A stretch of 64,000 bases of DNA from Acanthosepion esculentum. Lineage: Eukaryota; Mollusca; Cephalopoda; Sepiida; Sepiidae. This document shows positions 30,560-41,445 of the stretch, piece by piece (position 1 is the first letter of the stretch; every line of letters begins with the position of its first letter). The position numbers and the translations under genes are program-made. The stretch is from positions 11,521,698 to 11,585,697 of the forward strand of contig OZ038482.1 in assembly GCA_964036315.1 (NCBI GenBank), read 5' to 3'. A model generated the notes under the pieces. That model made no database searches. It saw only the letters and a program-made list of their open reading frames with translations, and was not told the origin of the DNA.

Positions 30560-30985
30560 TTAGTAAAAATATTTTTTATTACATCTGTCTCTTCCCATTA
30601 ATTTCATGAAATTTGTTTTTTGTAGGGTTTAATATTTATATTAGAAGCAAAAGTACAGGACCTGCAGTTGCCAAAAATCTGCTCTGAACCATTAAAAAAA
30701 AGATGCAATAAAGCTAAGACATTATTTAATTAAAAAATCTTTTAATTACGTCTATGAATAAAATATATTATGGTTACTATTGTCTTAAAGAAAAAAAAAA
30801 TTTCAAAGAATAACGAATATTTACAATAATTGTTTTCATTTTTCAAAGTTTGAATTAGTAGGAATTTAAAAGTTTTAAATCTTTTAAAATTCTGTAATAA
30901 TTGGTATCAGCAGATGATATTAAGTAAAAATTAAATTTACTAATTATAAATGGAAAAGCTTACTACAATTGTGTGACCCCCAGTA
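30560..30985 (+). repeat. old AT-rich repeat F5, right part
   Basis: Shares AAGACATTATTTAATTA, AAATCTTTTAAAATTCTGTA and AAATGGAAAAGCTTA, in the same order, with 61320-61640. Confidence 0.7.
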
Positions 30986-31379
30986 TTTTAAAAAGAATTT
31001 TTAATTTTTTATAATACAGACGTCCATACTGAATATTATTAGAAAATAAGAACAGTAACTATAATAAATTTAAAGCCAAAGTACGTAAAATTCAATAAAA
31101 CATTAGATTAATTAGAATATTTTCCTAAATTTTTAAGATTACTGGATAGTTAAAAAGGTAATTTTTACAGTTATCTCCTCCATGGGAAAAAATCCAAACA
31201 TAAATCTATTGAGATAGTTGTCTATACCTTCTAAAACACCACTTCCATGTAAAAAAATGCTTTTCTGTGATATTTTAAACTAAACATATTATTTAAAAAG
31301 TGTCCTGCCAATTCTGCTATTAACTCCTAGATGGGGGGGATGAAGATTAATTCATACAATTTTTTTATACTACTGTTCA
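30986..31379. other. no recognisable feature
   Basis: AT-rich, nothing recognised. Confidence 0.4.
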
Positions 31380-31640
31380 TCCAATACAAGGCTCCAGAGC
31401 CACTCAAGGCAGTGGGTTATTGAATGAGATTGCTGTAAGAAGTTATAGGATAGAAAATGGTTGACTCTAGATTTGAAGAAATTGTGATCAGTGAAGCGTC
31501 CTTTCAGGAACCTGTTCTACACAGTAGCAGTTCTGGGAAAAAATCTGACTGAGTGGGACTTCCTCCTTATAAATGGAATACAAAGGGAATGAGGACAAGT
31601 CGATCCTGTGTACATGGCATGGTGAATCCAAGCTGTGAAT
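31380..31640 (-). mobile_element. CR1/L2-like LINE C-terminus
   Basis: The minus strand reads HHAMYTGSTCPHSLCIPFIR, RRKSHSVRFFPRTAT, GRFTDHNFFKSRVNHFLS. This is the FFPRTA..WN...F....FKSR.N signature. The larger open frame on the same strand is a shadow in another register. Confidence 0.7.
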
Positions 31641-31644
31641 GTCC

Positions 31645-32185
31645 AAGGGTGTGTGTGTGAAAGTGAATGCAATGGTCTCAAGCCTAACCAACAATTGTAA
31701 GAAGAGAGAATGTATGGTAGTTAGTAAAAGAAACAGTCCAAGATGTGAAAACTTTAAATATCTGTTAAAAATATTTTTAACAGAAATCAAGACGCATGGG
31801 AATAGCGAAAGATGCTTTCCAAAAGAATATCATGGACTGAATATATGTGTAATGAGGAAGTTATATAAAATATATAAAAGAAGTTTTATAAAAATAAAAT
31901 TTATAAAATATAAAACAGCTTTTACTTAGAATCAGAAAAAGAACTGAGGAAAGAGGTCTTGGAGAATTTGACACAAACAGGATATATTGAAGGCAGAAGG
32001 GACAGAGGAAAGCAGCAAGTAACCTACCTAATGAGTTTGCTTAAACAGATAGCAGGATAGTGAATGGGAGGGGGAGCAGATAGACAAGTCTTCAAACCTT
32101 ACTAAGAACTACAAAGGATAGGAAGCTGTGAAGAACCATGATTGCATATATCCTGAAGGGACATGGCACATAGCAGAAAATGCCA
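31645..32185 (+). mobile_element. LINE C-terminus (KEGLENL family), degenerate
   Basis: Encodes NNCKKRECMVVSKRN and ENFKYLLKIFL, then a gap of AT-rich sequence, then residues like RGLGEFDTNRI and the block encoding the terminal KEPWLHIS-type end (ACCATGATTGCATATATCCTGAAG). Same family as 4740-5510. Confidence 0.6.
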
Positions 32186-32231
32186 ATTCCACCATCCATT
32201 TCAGTAACAATTATGCTACATGTTTATCCAT

Positions 32232-32234
<3 letters not shown>

Positions 32235-32275
<41 letters not shown>
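32235..32275. repeat. (TA)n microsatellite
   Basis: Alternating TA followed by a few TATG units, joining LINE and F1 sequence. Confidence 0.9.
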
Positions 32276-32278
<3 letters not shown>

Positions 32279-32283
<5 letters not shown>

Positions 32284-32661
32284 GGTTTGGTTTATTTTCT
32301 TTTACAGCATATAAACCTCAGTGGGTTATTTAATGTCAACAAAATTTTTGTTGCTGGTAATATTTTTTTCCTTCATAAATCTATTTTTGGTAATATTTTT
32401 TTCTTCAACAATATATTGCTGGCAACAATTTTTAAAAAACGTATTTCTGGTATTAAAATCTATTTTTACACTTTCATAGTGTTTTGATCCCAGTTTGGGG
32501 GTTAACTATTTGCCCATAGATGGGACCCTAACAGGTACTACCCCCTCCCTGGGTCAGGGTAGGCCTGGGAACACCAGCAATTAAGAGGTGGTTCTACACT
32601 CCTCAAAACCGCCTGATCAGAGGCCTTGCTGTTGGACGTAGTTTATGGTCTTACCCAGAAC

Positions 32662-32664
<3 letters not shown>
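32279..32664 (-). mobile_element. F1 element, minus strand
   Basis: Inverted F1 with ACAGCATATAAACCTCAGTG at its 3' end, TTGCTGGTAATATTTTT blocks, and the front block ending AGTTTATGGTCTTACCCAGA. Flanked on both sides by TA microsatellites. Confidence 0.75.
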
Positions 32665-32729
<65 letters not shown>

Positions 32730-32731
32730 GT
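32665..32731. repeat. (TA)n(CA)n microsatellite
   Basis: TA repeats to 32710 followed by CA repeats. Confidence 0.9.
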
Positions 32732-33815
32732 TTTATAAACAACATAACTCATATATAGCTGTCCATATTTCATAATCTGTGAGAATCAGGGCAACAAAAG
32801 TTCAGATAGAGAGGAGCTGTCTGCCTAAAATATCAACGTTTGAAACCCAAGTTTTTATTTTGTTCAGTTTGAATACTTATTGGTACCAGTGAAAAAGAAC
32901 GAGCGACTTTAGCCGCAAGGTAGGGAGCAATGAAGATAATTGTATTCTTTAGATTTTTACACTCATTGAGAACTCATACCTGAACTAACGTTTTTCTTCT
33001 TTCTTTTTTTTTTTACACACAAATACATTTTCCAAGAAATACTTCAAGAATGTAAAACACCTTCACAAATTGACTGTCACAAGAACAGCAATTGTATAAA
33101 GCTTCCATTTAAACACACGATTTTGTTCTATCGTTTCTACTCTGTTATTTGCTTCCTGGTGGAAATGCGTAATTTAATGTCTCATTAACGAAACCTCCAA
33201 TTCTAGCTCCTACTTTTTGGTGAAGAAAAAGCACTTTCATTTTTCCCATGATGCACTCATTCAGACAGTCTGATCTTGAAGGTATGCAGTAATTTAGAAA
33301 TATTGCAACATTTATAATGCAGTTTTTTGTCTAGCAAAGATTAGCAAAATTCTTTTGCCATAAATTCTCTTATCTGTCATTATGTAATCAGTAAATAAAA
33401 TTCACAAATATTGAAAGGTCTGATTTTTTTTTTTTGAGTAAACAAACTGAATGTCTTTAACGTTGCAAAGAGTCATTAACTTTCCAAATTCTTTTTGGAC
33501 AATTCTTTGCATTGCGGCAACAATAACAACACAAAGAAGAACAGAAAGTTTTTGTTATATTTTATAAATCAATAAAAACTTTATAGAACAGAAGAACAAG
33601 TGGGGAATAGGCTGTTATTTTAGAGAGACTAAAGCTCTGAAGACATTGGCAAAAAAAACCCAACCCTACTGCCCTAAAATCTGACATATTTCAAATAGCT
33701 TCCTCTCTGTCATACCATCCAGCCTCCAAAGAGTTTAATAAAATAATAATTATGACAATTTCCAAAATTTTGTTCAATTTACAACCCCATCCACCAGTCT
33801 AAATATTTAGCTTGT
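32732..33815. other. no recognisable feature
   Basis: About 1.1 kb of AT-rich sequence without recognised repeats or coding signal. Confidence 0.45.
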
Positions 33816-33817
33816 TT

Positions 33818-34222
33818 CACTATTTACATCATTCGGACTATTGTCCTCATCTTTGTCACCATATTTATTACAACGTTTTGGCCGTTGTATGTTCCGGTCT
33901 TCTTCAGGTGGTTGGAATGTCAAACTGAACCCTTTATTTTGCTCACTGGAGTAGACTATTCTAGTTCCATGTGCTATGTTTAATGGATGTCAGTTACCTC
34001 CTATTAATTTCCCTCTCCAAGTTCTCCACTGCTTTAACCGGGTATTGAACTCACACTCTTTATCCACTGTGCCATGTGTCCTTGTGAGCAAAATAAGGGG
34101 TTCAGTTCGACATTCCAGGCATCTGAAGAAGGCCAGAGCATACAATGGCCAAAATGTTGTAATAAATATACCGACAAAGATGAGGACCATTGTACATAAT
34201 ACCTCATCTCAGAAATATAGTT
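33818..34222. mobile_element. Penelope-tailed tRNA SINE plus inverted tail
   Basis: Left: a minus-strand copy from tail (GGACTATTGTCCTCATC, CAACGTTTTGGCC, TTCTTCAGGTGG) to tRNA-like head ending at 34080 (CCACTGTGCCATGTGTCC, inverted). Right: a plus-strand partial copy from GTGAGCAAAATAAGGGGTTC to GAGGACCATTGTACATAAT. The two tails form inverted arms of about 125 bp. Confidence 0.75.
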
Positions 34223-34720
34223 AGCTTGTTTCATAACTTATTCTTTTTTAATTATTTATATGAGACATGGATTTCCTGAAGACAACTTTTCACATATATG
34301 GGATACATAGATATCCCAGAGACAAATGTTCATCCACAATAATCAAAGGTTAAATAATTCTTTCATAGAAAAGTCTTATTCTCACACATTGGATAAAAAA
34401 TATATATATTTCTTTTTCTTATTTTTTTTTTCAAAATAAAAGGTGACATCTTTGTCCTGCCAAATATTTTATTTCAATTGACAACCCAATTAAAATCTTC
34501 AGAAATAATCCTAAAGTAAAAATAAAAGAAATGAACAAAAACTATTTTATTAATCAACATTAGAATTCAAAGTCATGATAATTGCTAAAATTATCATATA
34601 TTCTTTGCCCTCCACTCAAAAAATACTTATTAAAATATTTAGATTGTGAAGTATTTTCTAATTATTATATTTACTACACAGAAATGTGTAGGATCATTGT
34701 GCACAAAGTGTAATATCCAT
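34223..34720. other. no recognisable feature
   Basis: AT-rich. Confidence 0.4.
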
Positions 34721-34721
34721 T

Positions 34722-35012
34722 CTTCACACTATTTACATTATTCAGACTATTGTTGTCGTCTTTGTCGCCATATTTATTACAACGTTTCGGCATTGTACAC
34801 TCCGGCCTTCTTCAGGTAGCTGGAATGTCGAACTGAACCCTTTATTTCGCTCACTGGGGTAGACTGTTCTAGTTCCACATGCCATGTTTAATGGATATCA
34901 TTTATCTCCTGATAATTCTCCTCTACACTGCCTTAACCAGGTACTGAACTCACACTCTTTGGGTCCTGTCACTGGATCGAACTAATGCCTTTATCCACTG
35001 TGCCATGTGTCC
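34722..35012 (-). mobile_element. Penelope-tailed tRNA SINE, single copy
   Basis: On the minus strand: head GGACACATGGCACAGTGG, the B-box-like GAGTTCAGTACCTGG, a middle block (CATTAAACATGGCATGTGG, GTTCAGTTCGACATTCC), then the tail CTACCTGAAGAAGGCC, GCCGAAACGTTGTAATAAA and a 3' end in ATAATGTAAATAGTG. It lies immediately downstream of a Penelope-like endonuclease fragment on the same strand. Confidence 0.7.
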
Positions 35013-35149
35013 TTGAGGACATCTGGGTATGAATTTCTGGGTATTATAGACCTAATGTCTTCAGCAACCACTTCTTACCAGTGCTCATGTTGCAATTTTT
35101 GCTGTTATCATTTATGTTTTTACCAGAGCTCATATTGCAATTTTTGTTG

Positions 35150-35490
35150 TTATTATCGCTTTTCTCTGGCTCTCCTTATTACTGGTTCCCATATTGTATT
35201 CATTTCTATGCTTGGTCGGTTCAGGAGATTTTTGTGGCCTAGCATATGTGCTGATTCCTTAAGTTTACGAATTTTCCAATGGTGTTCTTTGTCTATGATC
35301 TCAACCTGATCCAACAGAAAGCGGTGATCTCCCTTTTCTCTCCATTCTTCACCTCCTGGCCAGGTTTCTACAACAGTTCCCAAATAAGCTCTAAGGGATG
35401 CCTAGTCCTGGAAATTCCAACCTTGTGACAGCAATTCCTTCATTGCACTAGAGAGGTTTGTTTGACGGATAACAATGTCAGCATGTCATG
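35150..35490 (-). pseudogene. Penelope-like element GIY-YIG endonuclease C-terminus
   Basis: A minus-strand frame (35383-35153) encodes GDHRFLLDQVEIIDKE, HHWKIRKLKESAHMLGHKN, LLNRPSIEMNTIWEPVI and a basic end. The order H.F..D..EIID...W..RK.KE..H......N......W.P.I is the conserved C-terminal half of the GIY-YIG endonuclease in Penelope-like retroelements. Upstream residues to about 35490 are weakly similar. RT and the GIY-YIG catalytic part proper are missing, so it is a dead 3' remnant. About 140 bp separates it from the SINE-like tail at 34722-35012. Confidence 0.65.
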
Positions 35491-35532
35491 GGACCTGAGC
35501 AATCAATTTTTGTCCTTAGCCCAAATGTACAC

Positions 35533-35830
35533 ACATGGGGAGGCACAGTGGAGTAATGGGTAGCGGCTCTGATTGAGGAAACAGAGAGCAGAGTTCAAAT
35601 TCCAGTCGGATCCATTACATTCACTTACATGCAATTACCCTTGGGAGAGTTATGAATCCTTTTCTTCTCCACCCAGCTATGGGTAAGTTGCAGGACAGAC
35701 TGGGTTCTATAATCTTGGGTGGCAACTGGTCTAGGAGAAGGAAAAACTCTGAATTCAAAACCAGCTGCAGTAAATACATGGTACACTTATGACTGTACAG
35801 GTCATGGGATTAAAAATACATATGGGTAGC
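35533..35830 (+). mobile_element. tRNA-derived SINE, family S1
   Basis: Clear S1 copy: GGCACAGTGGAGTAATGGGT head, GAGTTCAAATTCCAG B-box region, ATTCACTTACATG, CCACCCAGCTATGGGTAAG and GGCAACTGGTCTA. The 3' part is diverged. Confidence 0.8.
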
Positions 35831-35969
35831 CCACATTAAAAATGACCTTGTGTCACATCCACCATGATCGGTAAGCAAGAAATACCAGATCAGAGTATAG
35901 TATCTGTGCACTCTGTGAAAAGTGTAACATTTATGGACACAGATTTCAATTTTATATATTTTTTTTTCT

Positions 35970-36530
35970 TTTCTTTTTTTTTAAGCGTATCACCCCAAGC
36001 AAGGCTGGAGGCCACTATCACGCAAGGGGTTATAGAAGGGTTGGAGGAAGAGCAGATAGGAGTGGTAAAGGAGAGGGTGTGGAGAAAGAGAAAGACAGTG
36101 GATCGATCAAGTCAAGGGGGTTACAGAAGATTTGGAGCGAGAGCAGATAGAAATGAAAGGTGAAAGGATGTGGAGAAGGGAAGTGGATAGATCAAGGAAA
36201 CTGAAGATGTCGATTGACGCTACACTTAAACCATTGGAGATTGTATTTGTCAGGGAAACAGTAATAGGGAAGGGAGTTCCACAGGCGAGATGTGCGAGAC
36301 ATGAAGCTATTGGAGTAGAAGAGATGTCTACATCTAACAGTTTCAACGGTGAAGGGGTGGGAACGGGATGCCAGCCTCGTAGGACGTTTAAATTCATGAG
36401 GCCTAGGGACAAGCGAAAGCAGCTCCTCGGAGCAACTACCGTGAAAGTATTTGTAAAAAAGACAAGAGTGAGGCAACATCGCGTCTGTGAGAGAGCGACT
36501 GCAGATGAGATAATGATATCTAGAATATGT
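35970..36530 (-). mobile_element. CR1/L2-like LINE C-terminus
   Basis: The minus strand encodes FFTNTFTVVAPRSCF, LVPRPHEFKRPTRLASRSHP, FYSNSFMSRTSRLWNSLPYY, and CFPDKYNLQWFKCSVNRHLQ, the diagnostic end of this LINE ORF2. The 3' UTR holds a partial tandem duplication (GGGGTTATAGAAGG and GGGGTTACAGAAGA, 90 bp apart). The overlapping plus-strand frame of 142 codons is an antisense shadow. Confidence 0.8.
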
Positions 36531-37330
36531 GGACAGGAAGTATTTTTCATTTTATCTTGAAATGTTCAGAAACAAACTTGATGAAGAAAGCAAAATATCT
36601 TTGGTTAATGAAATGTTCTTACCTTGTCATATTATATAGGGTGATTGTTTTTTTAAAGTAATTTATTGTAAAAACAGTTTCTGTAAAATGTTAATGATCA
36701 TAAAACTTCTTTCTGATATGAATCTTAAATTTCATATCAAGTGTTTGTCAAATATTTAATTCAGTCATCCATGATTTGCAAACCGGCCTGATTCTAGGAT
36801 TGTTGTACACACAGATACAAACTACCGACTGGTTCATGGATTTGTAAGAGGCACTCAAAGACCAACTTTGTAATTTATCAGTACAAAATGTCGGTAGGCA
36901 TTAAATAATTATACTTGGCAAGCTGTGTTGGAGAAAAAAAAAAACTTAATTTTTGGTTGAGTTTCTTGTATAAAAAGGCCATTAAGTAAAGGAGAAAAAT
37001 AAAGTCTCTTGAGAAATCTTTTCCTAATGAGGCTATTGTGACAAGATGGTAGGAAGTGGTTGAGATAAATAGCAATTATAGACACAAGACAATAGAAATA
37101 TCTTCTACCAATCAGACCAAATATGAAGACACTAACATTTCATCAGATTTAAGGTTAAGACTAACATTTCATTAGACCAAAGATTAAGACTCTAGACTTG
37201 AAACGTCTGCCACTTGAGGGGATAATTTTGTAAAATTCAATTTCACTTTTATCTCTTTCTGTAATTTCCAGTATTAATATTTGTTCTCGAAGTTATCCAT
37301 TTTTCTTTCATCTTCACTGGCATAAACGTA
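36531..37330. other. no recognisable feature
   Basis: AT-rich; nothing recognised. Confidence 0.4.
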
Positions 37331-37334
37331 ATAT

Positions 37335-38035
37335 TTTAGTGAAGTATTAAAGTGTCCTTGTTATGAAGGTAACAAAGCCACTAAGATACAAGGGGGTTTA
37401 CTGAGTATGAGAGAATATGAGAAAAAGATAACTTTAAAAAAAAAAAAGAGATCAATAAAAGATCAAGAATTAAGATGACTGAAGATAAAGATTGATACTG
37501 CATTTCAATTTTTTAAGATCAAACTTGACTGGAAAGCAAGAAGCCTAAAGAGAGTTTCACAAGTGAGAAGTCCGATAGCAGAAACAGTTAGCATAGAACA
37601 GTTAAATCTAGCCATTTCAATTACAATATGATGAGACGTTATTGCCAATCTAGTACTGTGTTTCAATTCATAAGGTCTAGATACCAAACAGGAAAGTTCA
37701 TCAGAACAATTACCATGAAAACATTTATAAAAAAATTACAAAGAAATTATGTTACAGCAATAGGAAAATGATTGAAGTCGAGATGCCAGGCCAGGACCTA
37801 TAACATTGCAGATTCTTTTTTTGGATTTTATCAAGAATCTCTAAACATAGCAGAAGCATCAGACCAGATGTGGCAGCAATATTCAATGAATGGTGGACTT
37901 ATAAATATGTAAGTGAAAAAAAACTTTCTAGCATGATAGAGTGAAACAACATTCTTAACAGTAGACCTTGTAAATGATGCAATATAATCTTCCCATTTCA
38001 TGTCAGCCAAAAAAGTTACCCTTCAAAGGCACAAG
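37335..38035 (-). mobile_element. CR1/L2-like LINE, extended C-terminal part
   Basis: The minus strand, from about 38035 down, reads MKWEDYIASFTRSTVKNVVS, YHARKFFFTYIFIS, FIEYCCHIWSDA, KRICNVIGPGLASRLQS, LVSRPYELKHSTRLA, then a CFPV.F.L-equivalent end (FRLLAFQSSLI in a shifted register). This covers more of the ORF than the other copies, with frameshifts. Confidence 0.7.
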
Positions 38036-38662
38036 GAGTCATTCTTCTAGAGGTTAGTATTATTTTGCTTCTGTTTGTAGGTGGATCATTAAGGTGAATA
38101 ACTTTGATAATTATTACTCTTAAAAAACATTCTGAAATTTTCAGCTGAGTTATTTCAATTCTTCTTTCACAGATAAAATAAGAATTGTTTTAGAAAATAA
38201 GCTACTCAATGAAATTATAAGATTAATTTCATTTTATTTTTCCTTCTTCACATCCATAACATTTTGGTTGATTCATTCTCTGGGCTTGTTGAGGCGGAAT
38301 TTTGGTCTAGTCTCAAGTCAGTTGTTGATCCATTGGTGAAATTGGTTTTAGATTTTGTTTTTTTGTACCAGTGTCTTGCACAGTTACTCAACTAACTTTA
38401 TCAAAAGAGAAGTTTTTTAAAGTTGTAAAATATATAATTGCCACTTTTGTAAATTTTAAGTATATGTAATGAATGACAGTAGCATTGTGATACTCTGAGT
38501 TCACTGAACCTATTGGGCATTTTTTGACAATATTATCCCTAATGCAAAGAAGGCAACATTTAATATATTACTCTAAACATTATTTTAATGGATGCACATG
38601 TTTGAGTAGATGCCCTGCAAATCATGTCTACCAGCCTGTGCAGCTGAGAGTCTTAATAAAGA

Positions 38663-38755
38663 AAATCTTTCTGGTAGGGTTCAAACCTACATCCTCTTTT
38701 ATTGGTGAAAGCACCATCTGGTCCAATGTGCTTTAGACTGATCAGCTACAGGCAG
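38663..38755 (-). pseudogene. tRNA-like sequence with long variable region
   Basis: The minus strand reads CCTGTAGCTGATCAGTCTAA (A-box region) and, after a long middle section, GTAGGTTTGAACCCTACCAG (a T arm pairing GTAGG with CCTAC around a canonical B box). Either a Leu/Ser-type tRNA pseudogene or the head of another SINE. Confidence 0.5.
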
Positions 38756-38759
38756 GATT

Positions 38760-38900
38760 GTGACATTACTTGAATGGCAGGGGTGGAAGAGATGGGTAAG
38801 AGACAGACATTGCTAAGAGCTACAAGGGATTGGAGGTTGTGGAGAGTCATGTTTGCCTACAACCTAAAGGAACATAGGTTAGGGTTAGAAAAAGAAAAAA
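38760..38900 (+). mobile_element. LINE extreme 3' end
   Basis: Encodes RQTLLRATRDWRLWRVMFAY and NLKEH, the terminal block of the KEGLENL-family LINE. It ends in an A-rich run, then TA repeats. Confidence 0.7.
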
Positions 38901-38908
38901 AATTCTGG

Positions 38909-38913
<5 letters not shown>

Positions 38914-38974
<61 letters not shown>

Positions 38975-38975
38975 G
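38914..38975. repeat. (TA)n microsatellite
   Basis: About 30 TA units next to the LINE end. Confidence 0.9.
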
Positions 38976-39060
38976 TTTTTTCATATATATTAATTATATA
39001 TTATATATGAATGGTACTTATTGGAAAGTGCTCAATATTGGTGATAGAGCTAACATATTA

Positions 39061-39140
39061 GTTGGATTAATATGAGTTTGTGACCCTGGGTTTCACGCTA
39101 TTTGCGATCGTCAGACAGTTTGTCTGACTCACATCAATCC

Positions 39141-39143
<3 letters not shown>
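39061..39143. repeat. small hairpin element with 16-bp imperfect ends
   Basis: GTTGGATTAATATGAG at the left pairs with CTCACATCAATCCAAC at the right (14 of 16). An inner palindrome GTCAGACAGTTTGTCTGAC lies at 39109-39127. Bordered on the right by (TA)n (39144-39186). It looks like a MITE. Confidence 0.55.

Positions 39144-39186
<43 letters not shown>
39144..39186. repeat. (TA)n microsatellite
   Basis: About 21 TA units. Confidence 0.9.
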
Positions 39187-39189
<3 letters not shown>

Positions 39190-39299
39190 TCTGTAATTCC
39201 TGTTAGATTTACAAATTCCTTCCAAGGAAGACAAGTGTAATATGTGGCTTACCTCAGATGATGCCAGAATGGACTTGTCAGGGGGTAGAAATTCATGAT

Positions 39300-39700
39300 T
39301 CACCAACTGTCAGTGGATGACCCTGACAGATACATGTGATCAACCCAACTGCACCTGGGATATGCATGTGTGTGTGTGTGGTGGGGGGCACATATATAAA
39401 TGCCCACCCCAGAAGGAACAGATTCTCAATACTTCTTCACAATAATGTAGAGACATACAGTCTCATATTTTCATTTTTAACATAGAATAACAACATTACA
39501 CATGTCAATCATTTAAAAAAATATCATTGTTTTTATTGAACTCTGCTGATAACAACTTTTTGAGTTATAATAATTTGACCTTGATATAGATACAGTGGCA
39601 GTGGTATAAAATACAACTACCTCAACCACCGAGCAGGTAGAGATGAACACTCTTTATATCAAAATAATTATTATAGAAAGCAAATTTTAATTTTTGACCA
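39300..39700. repeat. direct duplication, copy 1
   Basis: Aligned with 39817-40295 at an offset of about 604 bp. Most of it is moderately similar, but 39577-39691 (ACCTCAACCACCGAGCAGGT inside) is almost identical to its partner. Confidence 0.75.
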
Positions 39701-39816
39701 GTACAGTAGGGTTTGTCGTTTTGTCTAGCCTATGCATTCTGTGACAGCCAGTTGCATCAAAAGGTTGACTTATGAAATAACCTCCTGGCCACCAAGTGCA
39801 TATATGCACCTTACAA

Positions 39817-40295
39817 GATGTCAGTGGTTGACTCTGATAAACATGCGGTTTATCCAGCTAGGCCTTGGATGAAGGTGCATGCAGGGGAAAATATTCTACA
39901 AGTACTTATATAATCACTTCCTCCCTTAGAGGGTGAAAGTCTCATACATCCACATGAGTCTATAGAGTCCTTGTTTGGAGAAGGTTCCTAAATCCAAAGT
40001 GGCCAACAGTGATTGACAAAGTCCAGAGCAAAATAAACAGTATGAGAGAATCAGTCAATTATTTTCATTTGTAACACAGAATGATGATATTACACAAATA
40101 TTAAACATTTTTTAAAACAAATCACTGTTTTTATTGAATTCTGATGACAGTAACTATTTGGGTTGTAATGTTTTGACAATGACCTTGATGTAGATACAGT
40201 GGCAGTAGTGTAAAATACAACTACCTCAACCACCGAGCAGGTAGAGATGAACACTCTTTATATCAAAATAATTATTATAGAAAGGCAAATTTTTA
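39817..40295. repeat. direct duplication, copy 2
   Basis: Partner of 39300-39700. The last 115 bp differ at about five positions, whereas the preceding 100 bp are only about three-quarters identical. A 28-bp direct repeat (ACTTTGCTTCTTTTAGTCA twice) follows at 40296-40348. Confidence 0.75.
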
Positions 40296-40559
40296 TTTTA
40301 GACTTTGCTTCTTTTAGTCAACATTTTAGACTTTGCTTCTTTTAGTCATGATTTTGTAAAAAAGAAAAAACAAACAGAAGCAGGAAATCCAATTTGAAAA
40401 AAGGGACTTAAAAACGGTACATTCATACCAACGGGGAAGAAGGAGATTTAAAAATGAAGTTTTTAAAATCATAATTTATGCGTCTAGGTATTTCTAATAT
40501 TTTTGCGCAGTCAGTCAATTAAGTGCCATACATGATACAAGATTGGGTGATCATGTCTT

Positions 40560-40785
40560 TTTCAATTCATGATTGACTAGGCAGAATATTTTCATACACT
40601 ACATTGCCATTACTTTCTGTGGTAGACTGGTTACTACCCAAGGCTACAGAACCCAGTCTGTCCTGCTATTTAACTCATAACTGGGGGGAGAAAAGTTGGA
40701 TTCATACCTTTCCCAACTAAGTGAATGTAATGAATTCAACTGGAATTCAAACGCCAAATTCTTAACACACAGGCACAATGCGTTA
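40560..40785 (-). mobile_element. tRNA-derived SINE, family S1, head eroded
   Basis: Inverted S1 landmarks: TGACTAGGCAGA, TTTCTGTGGTAGACTGGTT, GTCCTGCTATTTAACTCATA, ACTAAGTGAATGTAATGAAT. The tRNA-like head beyond the B-box region is lost. Confidence 0.7.
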
Positions 40786-41084
40786 TTCTACCAATGCTTA
40801 TTTTTGCTACTATTTAATAATACGTTAATTTTAACCAAAGTTTTGAAAAATATTCACTTTTGATTTAAACAGTTTATAACTAGAAAAAGAACATTTATTA
40901 CACTTTGATCTCAAACATGAGAGAAATATAAAGGATGAGAAATTGCTCTTTGTAACTCTGCAATTATCATCTAAAATAACTGAATTTTTCATGGTTTTCT
41001 TCTAATTTTTATGAAACCCACTTAAGAAAAGAAATATTACGTCTTTGATTTCATTGAAAACATTTATTGCATGCTTTTGGTTTT
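40786..41084. other. no recognisable feature
   Basis: AT-rich. Confidence 0.4.
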
Positions 41085-41125
41085 TAATAATTTCACTGCA
41101 AGCAAGGCAATAAAGCCACTAAGGA
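41085..41125 (-). mobile_element. CR1/L2-like LINE 3' UTR scrap
   Basis: TTTCACTGCAAGCAAGGCAA and AAAGCCACTAAGG match the 3' UTR of copies at 10.2, 11.3, 37.3 and 47.7 kb. It is cut by the F1 element. Confidence 0.5.
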
Positions 41126-41445
41126 GGTTTTGAGGAGTGTGTAATCACCATTTAATTGTTGGTGTTCCCAGGTCTACCCAATTATTTGCCCATAGCTGTT
41201 AGGGTCCCAGATATGGGCAAATAATTGACCCCCCATCTAAACTGGGGTCAAAACACTATGAAAGTGTAAAAATAGGGTTTAATACCAGAAATGCTTTGTA
41301 AAAAAAATTATTACCAGCAATATATTTTTGAAAAAAAATTACCAGCAATACATTTTTGAAAGAAAAAAATTTTCCAGCAATAAAAATCTTATTTGCATTA
41401 AATAACCCATTGAGGTTGATATGCTGTAAACCAAACCAACCACTT
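41126..41445 (+). mobile_element. F1 element, 5' truncated
   Basis: Starts inside the F1 front block (GGTTTTGAGGAGTGTG), continues through GGTGTTCCCAGGTCTACCC and CCAGCAATA repeats to the single 3' end ATTGAGGTTGATATGCTGTA. Confidence 0.75.

Noticed and set aside
36132..36560. 142-codon plus-strand frame
   Set aside because: Antisense to the CR1/L2-like LINE C-terminus, whose motifs are clear on the minus strand.
38873..38890. Telomere-like TTAGGG
   Set aside because: A single GGTTAGGGTTAG occurrence at a LINE end, no array.
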